A DNA stretch of 64,000 nt from an uncultured Bacteroidota bacterium. Lineage in GTDB: Bacteria; Bacteroidota; Ignavibacteria; UBA10030; UBA8401. The position numbers and the translations under genes were made by a program. Position 1 is the stretch's first letter. Every line of letters begins with the position of its first letter. Under the pieces are notes generated by a model. That model was not told the DNA's origin. It ran no database searches and saw only the letters and a list, made by a program, of their open reading frames with translations. Positions 35,344 to 44,083 of the stretch are shown in pieces. The DNA lies in NCBI GenBank assembly GCA_937920105.1, contig CALETH010000042.1:15897-79896 (forward strand), given 5' to 3'.

Positions 35344-36330
35344 ATGAAACTTCAACAACAACGCCTTGAACAATTATTTCAATCTCTTAACAAAAAACGT
35401 ATAGCCATTCTTGGTGATATAATGTTGGATAAGTATTTGTGGGGAAATGTTTCTCGTATTTCGCCCGAAGCACCAGTTCCAATTGTAGAAGTAGATAAAG
35501 AAACGTGCAAATTAGGTGGTGCAGCAAATGTTGCTAACAATATCAAATCTCTTGGCGGGGAACCGGTGCTTGTGGGTGTGGTGGGAAATGATAGTGGCGG
35601 TGATGAAATGAGAAAAATTTTGGAAGAACAACAATGTACCACTACAGGAATTATTACAGATAATGAACGAACAACAACAATTAAAACCAGAATCATTGCT
35701 CATCATCAACATATTGTAAGAATTGATAATGAACATAAGCATAATATTTCTTCTATAATAGAACGCAAAGTTTTAGATTTTCTTGAAAAAAACATTTCTT
35801 CGTTAGATGGAATAATAATAGAAGATTATAACAAGGGCTTTGTCGTAAAAACACTGATTCAAGAAGTAATAAATATTGCGAGAAAAAATAAGAAAATTAT
35901 TACGATTGACCCAAAGTTTAATAATTTTTTTGAATACAAAAATGTAACTGTGTTTAAACCAAATACTAAAGAAGTAGAAGGTGCTCTTGGAACAAAACTC
36001 ACTACAGATGAATCTATACTTTCTGCCGGAAAAATGTTGTTAGAAAAATTGAATGCAGAAAACATTCTTCTCACGCGTAGTGAAAAAGGAATGACATTGT
36101 TTGAAAAAAACGGTACCGTTACCCACATTCCAACGCAAGCGAGAGATATTGCCGATGTTTCTGGTGCTGGTGATACTGTTATTGCTACATTAACAATGTT
36201 TTTAGCAAGTGGTGCAAAAGTTCAAGAAGCATCTTTTATTGCTAATTATGCGGGTGGAATTGTGTGTCAAGAAGTTGGTGTTGTTCCAATAGAAAAAGAA
36301 AAATTGAAATCAGTAATCAGTAGTCAGTAG
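35344..36330 (+). CDS. rfaE1: D-glycero-beta-D-manno-heptose-7-phosphate kinase (HldE kinase domain)
   Basis: This is a 328 aa PfkB-family sugar kinase that phosphorylates heptose 7-phosphate at O-1 on the way to ADP-heptose for lipopolysaccharide core. ILGDIMLDKYLWG, SPEAPVPIVEV and the GGAANVANN motif are typical of RfaE domain I. The catalytic Asp lies in DVSGAGDTV near the C-terminus. In many bacteria this is fused to the adenylyltransferase; here that activity is a separate gene just downstream. The last residues (SVISSQ) and the stop codon fall in a family D repeat, so the C-terminus may have been changed by repeat insertion. Confidence 0.93.
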   Translation: MKLQQQRLEQLFQSLNKKRIAILGDIMLDKYLWGNVSRISPEAPVPIVEVDKETCKLGGAANVANNIKSLGGEPVLVGVVGNDSGGDEMRKILEEQQCTTTGIITDNERTTTIKTRIIAHHQHIVRIDNEHKHNISSIIERKVLDFLEKNISSLDGIIIEDYNKGFVVKTLIQEVINIARKNKKIITIDPKFNNFFEYKNVTVFKPNTKEVEGALGTKLTTDESILSAGKMLLEKLNAENILLTRSEKGMTLFEKNGTVTHIPTQARDIADVSGAGDTVIATLTMFLASGAKVQEASFIANYAGGIVCQEVGVVPIEKEKLKSVISSQ

Positions 36331-36409
36331 TCAGATATCAGAAGTTCATAGTTATCTATCAGTGTTTGTCATGTGGGCGAATGTCAGCATCTTACAAAAT
36401 ACGATGACA
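36309..36409. repeat. Family D repeat followed by a possible family A remnant
   Basis: 36309-36365 consists of CAGTAATCAGTAGTCAGTAG-like units that overlap the end of rfaE1. 36368-36409 begins GTCATGTGGGCG and ends GATGACAG, so it may be a worn family A copy. Together they fill the gap before rfaE2. Confidence 0.5.
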
Positions 36410-36423
36410 GAAAAAATAAATCA

Positions 36424-36912
36424 GTGAATAAAATTTATACTCAAAAAGAATTAGTTGCACAAAGAAAAATTTGGAAACAAGGACACCAAAAAGTTGTTTT
36501 CACTAATGGTGTGTTTGATATTCTTCATCGCGGACATGTGGAATATCTCAACGCTGCAAAAAAAATGGGAGATATTCTTGTTGTGGGAATTAATACAAAT
36601 GAATCTGTTCAAAGAATAAAAGGAATAAAACGCCCAATAGTTGATGAACAAGATAGAGTATATATTATTTCACAACTTATGTGTGTGAATGCTGTGTGTC
36701 TTTTTTCTGAAGATACTCCATTACAACTTATCACTGCTCTTGTTCCGGATATTTTAGTAAAAGGTGCAGATTATTCTTTAGAAAATATTGTTGGAAAAAA
36801 TATTGTTGAGCAATCCGGAGGAGAAGTGAAAACCATCACACTTACTCCGGGTCGTTCATCATCTAATATTATTGAAATTATTGTACAGCGATTTTGTGGG
36901 GATGGGAAATAA
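36424..36912 (+). CDS. rfaE2: D-glycero-beta-D-manno-heptose 1-phosphate adenylyltransferase (HldE transferase domain)
   Basis: This is a 162 aa nucleotidyltransferase that adds AMP to heptose 1-phosphate, making ADP-heptose. The signature VVFTNGVFDILHRGHVEYL carries the HxGH active-site motif, and TLTPGRSSSNII is the conserved C-terminal block. I chose the GTG at 36424, because the 17 extra residues from the GTG at 36373 come from repeat-like DNA and are not expected in the family. The ribosome site is weak for either start. It follows rfaE1 and precedes tamB by 3 bp. Confidence 0.9.
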   Translation: MNKIYTQKELVAQRKIWKQGHQKVVFTNGVFDILHRGHVEYLNAAKKMGDILVVGINTNESVQRIKGIKRPIVDEQDRVYIISQLMCVNAVCLFSEDTPLQLITALVPDILVKGADYSLENIVGKNIVEQSGGEVKTITLTPGRSSSNIIEIIVQRFCGDGK

Positions 36913-36915
36913 GCA

Positions 36916-39900
36916 ATGGTGCGGAAAATTTCAAAAATACTGTTATACATTTCGTTAACAGTTATTGCTCTTATCATACTTGCAGTTGGTTTTACACAAA
37001 CGCCTCTGTTTCAGCGAACAGTGCGTTCAACATTGTACACTCTTGCAAAAGATAATCTTAACGCATCTGTCTTCATTGGAAAAATTGAAGGAAATATTTT
37101 TACCGGATTAAGTATTGATACCATAATGGTGTATGTAGAAAATCAACCATTAATAGAATCCGGAAAATTACTTGTTCAATATGACCCTTTCGCATTACTT
37201 CAACAAGAAGTTAATATAGTTGAACTCACACTTGATAATCCCTCCATCAATATTATACGCGGAAGTGATAGCGTTTGGAATATTGAAAAATTTGTAAAGA
37301 AAAAAACTACAGAAAAAGATACTGCACCATCTCCTTGGGCTGTTTTTGCAAAACATTTTCAACTTAATAATGGAACAGTAAGAGTTATTGATTCGTTATC
37401 GTTTGCAAATAATTCTTTTTCATTCATTCCTGATTCACTTTTCCCACCATCAATAAATTATTCTGATATTCATCTTAAAAATGTCAATATTGAATTAACA
37501 GGAATGTATTCTGAAAAAGAACAAGAAATATCATTAAAGAATATTTCTTGCACTATTCCACTTTCACAATCTGATAAAGATTTTGTTATTCAAAAAATTT
37601 CCGGAAAAATTTCCCACACACCACAAAAAACGATTATCGATAATTTTATTTTTACCACAGCAAAATCCTATCTACAATTTTCTACCACTCTGAAAGGAAA
37701 AGATGTTTTTACTCTTTCCACACTTCAAGAATTAAAAAATAGTTTTGTAAAATTGGATATTTCTCCAAGCACAATTACTTCAGAAGATGTACAAGTATTT
37801 CTTCCTGTTCTCTATTTTTTAAAAGGTGATGTTCTTCTTAATACATCAATGGAAGGAACGTTTAGTAATATTAATATTAATGCCCTTGATATTGCAACCT
37901 ATCAAAATATTATTCATGCAAATGGAAAAATAAAAAATCTTCATTCACCACAAGATTTATTTTTAGAAATAAATTCCAACCGCAATATTTTTTATCTTTC
38001 GGATATAAAGAAATTTTTGCCATACTTTCCAATTCCCGAATATTCTGAATTAGGGAAAATAGAAACAAACTTTCAGTACAAAGGAAAACCATTAGATTTT
38101 TCTGCTAAAGGAAAAATTTCTACCGCCTCAGGCGTGTTTGATTTTGATGGTAGTATGGATTTGACGAAACCATTACTCACCTACAATATCAACCTTGCAG
38201 GAAAAAAAGCAAACATAAAAACATTTTTAAATGAAAATGCTCCAACATCTAATATTAATTTTACATCATCAATAAAAGGTGAAGGAGTTGCTATAGAAAA
38301 TTTATCTGCAAATATGAATGTTGTTATAGATTCTTCGTCTCTTAATGGAATTCCTATTTCCACATTACAAACAAATATTGCAGCACATAAAAAAAATATT
38401 ACTGGAGATATTACTTTTCGTTCACCACAAGGAAATGGTGAGTTTGATATAGAAATGAATTTTGTTCAAAAACCATTTTACACTATTAAAGGAAATGTGC
38501 AAAAACTCAATCTTGCACCAATAATGAAAGATGAATACTACACTTCCGATTGTTCATTTGGTGTAGATATAAAAACAGATAATCTTGTTCCTCTCAATGC
38601 AAATCTTTCTGCGAAAATAGAATTTCAACCATCATCATTTCAAAATGATTTTTTTGATAGTGCAACAATAAATATTTTCCAACAATGTGATTCGTTAAAT
38701 CATAGAACAATTACGCTTCAATCACCTATTGCTGATGCTGATATAAAAGGACAGTTTTCTTTTCCAGACATTTTTTCTTCTTTAGAAAATCATCTCCAAT
38801 CATTAAAAAAAGTTTATGAAAATGAACGAAGAAAGTTTGATACTATTATAACAGCATCGACAAATACTTTTACATCTTCTCAAAATATTTTCCCATTTAA
38901 TGTTGATTACAAAATTCAATTAAAAAATCTTGAACCCGTTGCAGTTTTTTTCAATATGCCATTGCTTGTTGCTGAAGGAAGTGCTGAAGGAACAATGCGA
39001 GGAAAAGATTCACAACTTTCATCACAAGGAAAAATATCTCTCCAAAATGGAAAATATCGTTTTGAAGATGAACGAATTCAAGTGAAAAATATTACACTAA
39101 CTCATGATATAAAAGATTTTTCTACTGATACCACATTGCTTAATACTTTGAATTGTGATGTACAATTACAAGCAGAAAAAATTGTGTTGGGAAATTCCAC
39201 CTTTCAAGAACCACAAGTTTCTCTTTTCTATAAAAATAAAACCGCAGATTTTTTTATTACAACGGTGTTAGATACAATTATGAAATTTGATATTAATGGA
39301 ACAACAGTAATAACACCAAAAAATTATCAATTTTATTTTACAACAATACAAGCAAAGTATAGAGAGTATGAACTTCGCAATCTTGCTTCCGTAACTGCTT
39401 CTATTTCTGAACAAGGTATAAAAATAGATTCCTCATATTTTTCTCATAATAATGAGCAGTTTTTTGCTACAGGAACATTGAACTACAATGGTGATATAAA
39501 TGCAACTGCACAATTACAAAATTTTGCATTTTCATCCTTACGTGATTTTAGTAAGTCATCAGAATTTCGTAAAAGTGCAAAAGAATTTATTGGTGTGATG
39601 CGAGGGATAACCGTATTACAAGGCAATCTTAAAAACCCTATAATTTTTACACGATTGTATAGTGATAATATTGCATTTCGCGAAACACAATTGGGAAAAA
39701 CATTTGCCTCACTCTATTACGCCAACTCTAACTCTGACGTGATTATTGAAATTGCTGGACTGAATCAACCAGAAGAAAAAAAACAATTAGTATTTCAAAG
39801 TTCTATCCCGATGAATTTATCCTTTACTTCAGTAGAAAATCGTTTTACTACTGAAGGAATGAAAATGAAATTATTATTAAATGATTTTGATATGTCTTTG

Positions 39901-41403
39901 CTTGACCCGTTTATTCCGGAAATAGATAATATCACTGGAACATTGAAAGGAAAAGTTGAAGCCAATGGTTCATTTGAAACGCCACAATTTGATGGTGAAG
40001 TAGAATTGCAAAATGGAAATTTTATTTTTGCAATGAACCATACAAATTATAAAGCAGAAGGAAAATTATTATTTGAAAACGATAAAGTTTTCTTCAAACC
40101 GTTTTTTATAAAAAATCAAGAAAAAGAATATCTTCCTGGAGAAGTTTCTGTAACAGGAAATATTGTATTTCACGGATTTGTTCCTGATGAATTTCATCTT
40201 AAAGCCAACGGAGAATTGTTAGTGTTGGGAGAAGGTTCTCGAAGATTAAACAAGGTAATGTTTGGAAAAATTATTGCTGCAACCGGAGAAGAAGGAATAC
40301 ATTTTGAAGGAACGTACGAAAAAGCATTTGTTACTGGAACAGTTTTGATTCAAGAAGCCGATATTACATTTCCACCTTTGCGTCAAGGAGGAAGCACCGG
40401 ATTACAATTTACTGTAGGTATTGTTGATGATACATCAAAAAATATAGTTTCTACTTCAGCAATGGAAGAAGAAGAAAATTCCTTCGTTAACACACCATCA
40501 TTTATTGATAGAATTGAATATGAAATCACATTGCGTACAAAAAATTCAGTGCGATTAGCAATGATATTTAATGATAATATTGCAACCTTTGAAGAACTCA
40601 CCGCCATTATACAAGGTCGTTTAATTCTTCGTGGAGAAGGAAAAAAATTACAACTCATCGGAAGTGTAAATGTTGCAAAAGGTTCTCAATATTATTTTTA
40701 CAAGCGTTTTGATGCAACTGGAACATTACAATTTGTTGGTCCACCCGATAATCCTGAATTGTACATTCTTGCAGAATATGAAGGAAGTTACATCAATCCA
40801 AAATTACCGGTTTCAAAACGAGAAGAAAAAGTAACCGTTTCTCTTAACATTACCGGAACGCGAAGCCAACCTAAAGCAGAGTTGGGTTTAACTATTGCTG
40901 ATAAAGATGGAAAGAAACGTGATTATATCAGCGATGATATGCAAGGAGATGCTATTGCATTTCTTCTTACCTCTACATCGGGCTCACCCGGAAAATTTAG
41001 AGATGAATTAAATGCTACCGAACAAGGAACGCTTGCCGAAAGTGCTCGTGATGTTGCTGGAACATATATCTCTGGTATTTTTTCAGATTTAATGATGAAA
41101 TTTGTACGAGAAAATAAAATTCCATTTGTAAAATCTGTTGGTGTGCAACCTGTTGGAGACCAAGTGGATGTGCGAGTAACGAGTGAACTTTATGGAGCAA
41201 CAGTAAAAGCCGGTGGGAGAATTTTTAATGATATTAATAATGCAAATTTTACCATAGAATTACCAATGAGTACGGTTTTAGGTAATGATGATTACCGCAA
41301 TTTAGTTTTTGAAGTAGAACGAACCACTGTTAATGAATTAGATACTTATAAAACTACAAAACCAAAACACGAAGTCCGATTATATTATAGAATTATTTTC
41401 TAA
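36916..41403 (+). CDS. tamB: Translocation and assembly module protein TamB
   Basis: This is a 1495 aa inner-membrane-anchored, periplasm-spanning protein. It has one N-terminal membrane helix (about 8-25), an AsmA-like start (FTGLSIDTIMVYVENQPLIESG), a very long run of beta strands forming the hydrophobic groove, and a C-terminal DUF490/TamB domain (about 1130-1495). In the TamA/TamB or lipid-transport model it carries phospholipid or assists barrel insertion at the outer membrane. Length is normal for Bacteroidota TamB. No tamA is in view. It starts 3 bp after rfaE2, fitting an outer-envelope operon. Confidence 0.9.
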   Translation: MVRKISKILLYISLTVIALIILAVGFTQTPLFQRTVRSTLYTLAKDNLNASVFIGKIEGNIFTGLSIDTIMVYVENQPLIESGKLLVQYDPFALLQQEVNIVELTLDNPSINIIRGSDSVWNIEKFVKKKTTEKDTAPSPWAVFAKHFQLNNGTVRVIDSLSFANNSFSFIPDSLFPPSINYSDIHLKNVNIELTGMYSEKEQEISLKNISCTIPLSQSDKDFVIQKISGKISHTPQKTIIDNFIFTTAKSYLQFSTTLKGKDVFTLSTLQELKNSFVKLDISPSTITSEDVQVFLPVLYFLKGDVLLNTSMEGTFSNININALDIATYQNIIHANGKIKNLHSPQDLFLEINSNRNIFYLSDIKKFLPYFPIPEYSELGKIETNFQYKGKPLDFSAKGKISTASGVFDFDGSMDLTKPLLTYNINLAGKKANIKTFLNENAPTSNINFTSSIKGEGVAIENLSANMNVVIDSSSLNGIPISTLQTNIAAHKKNITGDITFRSPQGNGEFDIEMNFVQKPFYTIKGNVQKLNLAPIMKDEYYTSDCSFGVDIKTDNLVPLNANLSAKIEFQPSSFQNDFFDSATINIFQQCDSLNHRTITLQSPIADADIKGQFSFPDIFSSLENHLQSLKKVYENERRKFDTIITASTNTFTSSQNIFPFNVDYKIQLKNLEPVAVFFNMPLLVAEGSAEGTMRGKDSQLSSQGKISLQNGKYRFEDERIQVKNITLTHDIKDFSTDTTLLNTLNCDVQLQAEKIVLGNSTFQEPQVSLFYKNKTADFFITTVLDTIMKFDINGTTVITPKNYQFYFTTIQAKYREYELRNLASVTASISEQGIKIDSSYFSHNNEQFFATGTLNYNGDINATAQLQNFAFSSLRDFSKSSEFRKSAKEFIGVMRGITVLQGNLKNPIIFTRLYSDNIAFRETQLGKTFASLYYANSNSDVIIEIAGLNQPEEKKQLVFQSSIPMNLSFTSVENRFTTEGMKMKLLLNDFDMSLLDPFIPEIDNITGTLKGKVEANGSFETPQFDGEVELQNGNFIFAMNHTNYKAEGKLLFENDKVFFKPFFIKNQEKEYLPGEVSVTGNIVFHGFVPDEFHLKANGELLVLGEGSRRLNKVMFGKIIAATGEEGIHFEGTYEKAFVTGTVLIQEADITFPPLRQGGSTGLQFTVGIVDDTSKNIVSTSAMEEEENSFVNTPSFIDRIEYEITLRTKNSVRLAMIFNDNIATFEELTAIIQGRLILRGEGKKLQLIGSVNVAKGSQYYFYKRFDATGTLQFVGPPDNPELYILAEYEGSYINPKLPVSKREEKVTVSLNITGTRSQPKAELGLTIADKDGKKRDYISDDMQGDAIAFLLTSTSGSPGKFRDELNATEQGTLAESARDVAGTYISGIFSDLMMKFVRENKIPFVKSVGVQPVGDQVDVRVTSELYGATVKAGGRIFNDINNANFTIELPMSTVLGNDDYRNLVFEVERTTVNELDTYKTTKPKHEVRLYYRIIF

Positions 41404-41438
41404 AACTATGATTATATGATGGGATGATGATTATGATA
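41401..41438. repeat. Family C repeat at the end of tamB
   Basis: It reads AAAACTATGATTATATGATG from the tamB stop codon onward. The same element overlaps the 3' ends of the histidine kinase gene (29945, minus) and paaA (52344). Confidence 0.65.
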
Positions 41439-41453
41439 GAAAAATCCAAAATT

Positions 41454-41492
41454 TCATAGTTATCATTTATTCATTAACATCATAGTTTAAAA
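41454..41492. repeat. Family C repeat, gap copy 1
   Basis: It reads TCATAGTTATCATTTATTC and ends CATCATAGTTTAAAA, the reverse complement of the form seen at tamB and paaA 3' ends. Confidence 0.65.
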
Positions 41493-41576
41493 CAATAATT
41501 TTGTGGTTTGCGACTTTGCGCCTTGGCGAAAAAACAAAACAAATTTCCATTATCAATTTACCATTCACCATTTTTT

Positions 41577-41623
41577 TCATAGTCATCATTTACTTCATTC
41601 TCATCATAGTTTTAAACTATGAT
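41577..41623. repeat. Family C repeat, gap copy 2, with terminal hairpin
   Basis: It is similar to copy 1, but continues into AGTTTTAAACTATGATT, so 41603-41623 forms a perfect 9-10 bp hairpin. Confidence 0.65.
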
Positions 41624-41729
41624 TTTTAATAAATGCTATTACACGAGGCAATCTCTACTTTATTTTTCTGACATTGCTAAATTAGTATAGATGAATGAAG
41701 GTAAATACCATAGTCAATCACAAAACACC

Positions 41730-41759
41730 GTCATTCCCGCATGTTTTAAGCGGGAATCT
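41730..41759. repeat. Family A interspersed repeat, half copy
   Basis: GTCATTCCCGCATG pairs with TTAAGCGGGAAT. Only the hairpin is present and the second half of the element is missing. Confidence 0.65.
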
Positions 41760-41816
41760 ATTTTTATAGATATTATTCTAACGACGAAAACAAAATTTCA
41801 TTTTTTATTATCAATA

Positions 41817-41856
41817 TTCATAGTTATCATTTACTCATTAGCCTCATAGTTTAAAA
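41817..41856. repeat. Family C repeat, gap copy 3, adjoining the rnr start
   Basis: It reads TTCATAGTTATCATTTACTC and ends CTCATAGTTTAAAA. It leaves only 5 bp before the rnr ATG, so it supplies the rnr leader and possibly its ribosome-binding region. Confidence 0.65.
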
Positions 41857-41861
41857 TCCCA

Positions 41862-44012
41862 ATGAAAAAACGAATCCAACAACACTTCAAAAAAAATCCA
41901 TACGATGCAAAAAAATCTCGCCAATTTGCAAAACACTTTCATATTCGCGATGAAGAAGAATTTCAGCAACTTCGTGGAGTATTGCATGAAATGGTTGATA
42001 CCAATCAATTAGTGTACACTCACGGACGCGGATATCATCTTCCCAAAAAAATCCATCATAACACTCTGCAAGGAACAATTACTGTTACAAAAGAAGGCGG
42101 TACAGTCCATACAAAAAGTGGAAATATTTTCATCTCACAAAAAAATCTTCATACAGCATTAGATGGTGATACTGTTGAAGTTATTCTTTTAGGAAAAAAT
42201 AAGAAAAACAAATCCATTATAATAGAAGGGGAAGTAGTTGCAATTATAGAGCGTGCACCAAAAGAATTTGTTGGTACATTAGAACAAAGTAAAAACTTCT
42301 TTTTTGTTATACCAGATGATAATATTCTTTCACGAGATATTTATATTCATCAACATTTATTAAACAAAGCAAAACACGGAGATAAAGTTCTTGTCCAACT
42401 GGAATCATGGAACTCCGAGCATCTCAATCCCGAAGGAAAAATTATAGAAATTCTCGGACGTGCCGGAGATATGAGTGCAGAAATAGAATCTGTGATTAGA
42501 CAATTTCATCTTTCACAAAAATTTCCAAAAGAAGTAGAACACTATGTTGCACAAATCCCTGCCAACATTCCTCAAGAAGAAATTTCGCACCGAAAAGATT
42601 TACGAAATACTGTGTGTTTTACTATTGACCCTATTGATGCAAAAGATTTTGATGATGCAATTTCTATAGAAATTTTAGAAAACAAAAATTATCTCATCGG
42701 AGTTCATATTGCCGATGTTAGTGCGTACGTAAAAGAAGGTAGTGTGTTGGATAAAGAAGCATTACGCCGTGGCACAAGTGTGTATCTTGCTAATCAAGTT
42801 GTGCCAATGTTGCCAGAAAAACTTTCCAACAATTTGTGCAGTTTAATGCCAAACGTTGATAGATTAACATATTCCTGTTTTGTAGAAATTACCCCGCGTG
42901 GAATAATAAAAAATTATGAAATTGTAAGAAGCATTATTAATTCTAATAAGCGATTTACCTACGAAGATGCAGAAAAAATTTTGGATGAAAAAAAGGGAGA
43001 GTTCGCAACTGAATTATTACAACTCTGGTCAATAGCAGAAATAATAAAAGAAAAACGTATGGCTCATGGAAGTATAGATTTTGATTCCACCGAAGCAAAA
43101 TTTTATTATGATGAAAAAGGGAAGCCGACGGAAATTTTTGTAAAACGTAGATTAAAAAGCCATCAATTAGTAGAAGAGTGTATGTTGCTCGCAAATAAAA
43201 TAGTTGCACAACACATCGGAAAAAATAAAAAGGGGAAAGATGTTCTGCCGTTTGTGTATCGCATTCATGATGTTCCTAATAAAGAAAAATTAGCAGAATT
43301 AGGAAATTTTGTAAAAAAATTCGGATATAAATTGAATGTTGACGGAGTTGTTTCATCAAAAGAAATGCAAAAATTATTGGAAACGGTAAAAGGAAGTAAA
43401 GAAGAAAATGTCATTAACGAAGTTGCATTGCGTTCTATGGCAAAAGCAATGTATTCTGAAAAAAATATCGGACATTACGGATTGGCGTTTGAACATTACA
43501 CACATTTCACTTCACCAATTCGTCGCTATCCAGATTTGTTGGTGCATCGTTTATTGGATGAGTATGCAAAAGGAATGTCTCATCAGCGGCAACATCATTA
43601 TCAAACAATGTTACCGGAATATTGCAAACATTGTTCGGAACGTGAACGTGTTGCGACAGAAGCAGAACGGGATTCTATTAAGGTAATGCAAGTAGAATAC
43701 ATGAAAGCGCATTTGGGAGATGAGTTTGAAGGATTGATTGCTGGTGTAATGCCGTACGGATTGTTTGTAGAAATTAATGATATTCTTGTGGAGGGCTTAT
43801 TACACATTCGCGAGTTGGGTGATGATTATTATGTGTTTGATGAAAAACATTATTCCATTGTTGGAGAGCGTACAGATGAAAAATTTCGTTTAGGAGATAC
43901 GATTCGCATAAAAGTTTTAAGAGTGAATCCCGAAAAACGACAAATAGATTTTACGTTGGTAAAGGAAGAACAAAAACCAACAAGTGTAAAGAAGGGAAAG
44001 CGGAGGAGATGA
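41862..44012 (+). CDS. rnr: Ribonuclease R
   Basis: This is a 716 aa 3'-5' exoribonuclease of the RNB family. An N-terminal winged-helix-like region (about 1-65) is followed by cold-shock domains (about 70-215). The RNB catalytic domain (about 245-575) contains TIDPIDAKDFDDAIS, whose Asp residues bind the metal ions, and GLAFEHYTHFTSPIRRYPDL. A C-terminal S1 domain (about 625-702, GLIAGVMPYGLFVEI) ends in a basic tail (VKKGKRRR). This is the full RNase R layout. It degrades structured RNA in the cytoplasm. Confidence 0.95.
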   Translation: MKKRIQQHFKKNPYDAKKSRQFAKHFHIRDEEEFQQLRGVLHEMVDTNQLVYTHGRGYHLPKKIHHNTLQGTITVTKEGGTVHTKSGNIFISQKNLHTALDGDTVEVILLGKNKKNKSIIIEGEVVAIIERAPKEFVGTLEQSKNFFFVIPDDNILSRDIYIHQHLLNKAKHGDKVLVQLESWNSEHLNPEGKIIEILGRAGDMSAEIESVIRQFHLSQKFPKEVEHYVAQIPANIPQEEISHRKDLRNTVCFTIDPIDAKDFDDAISIEILENKNYLIGVHIADVSAYVKEGSVLDKEALRRGTSVYLANQVVPMLPEKLSNNLCSLMPNVDRLTYSCFVEITPRGIIKNYEIVRSIINSNKRFTYEDAEKILDEKKGEFATELLQLWSIAEIIKEKRMAHGSIDFDSTEAKFYYDEKGKPTEIFVKRRLKSHQLVEECMLLANKIVAQHIGKNKKGKDVLPFVYRIHDVPNKEKLAELGNFVKKFGYKLNVDGVVSSKEMQKLLETVKGSKEENVINEVALRSMAKAMYSEKNIGHYGLAFEHYTHFTSPIRRYPDLLVHRLLDEYAKGMSHQRQHHYQTMLPEYCKHCSERERVATEAERDSIKVMQVEYMKAHLGDEFEGLIAGVMPYGLFVEINDILVEGLLHIRELGDDYYVFDEKHYSIVGERTDEKFRLGDTIRIKVLRVNPEKRQIDFTLVKEEQKPTSVKKGKRRR

Positions 44013-44083
44013 TTTGTTAATGAGAAATTGAAAATGTGTAATATTATTTTTGTGAAAATAAAAGTTCTATTTTAAATAGTACT

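Larger units (their letters stand above)
41404..41861. other. 458 bp gap between tamB and rnr, filled with dispersed repeats
   Basis: No gene is visible. The gap holds a family C copy running on from the tamB stop, three more family C copies in the opposite orientation (41454-41492, 41577-41617, 41817-41856), a CTTTGCGCCTTGGCG-type repeat at about 41505-41532 and half of a family A element at 41730-41759. The last family C copy ends 5 bp before the rnr start codon. Any rnr promoter lies among these repeats. Confidence 0.75.

Noticed and set aside
41404..41861. CRISPR array in the repeat-rich gap
   Set aside because: Family C copies differ in spacing and sequence, there are no unique equal-length spacers, and no cas gene is nearby.
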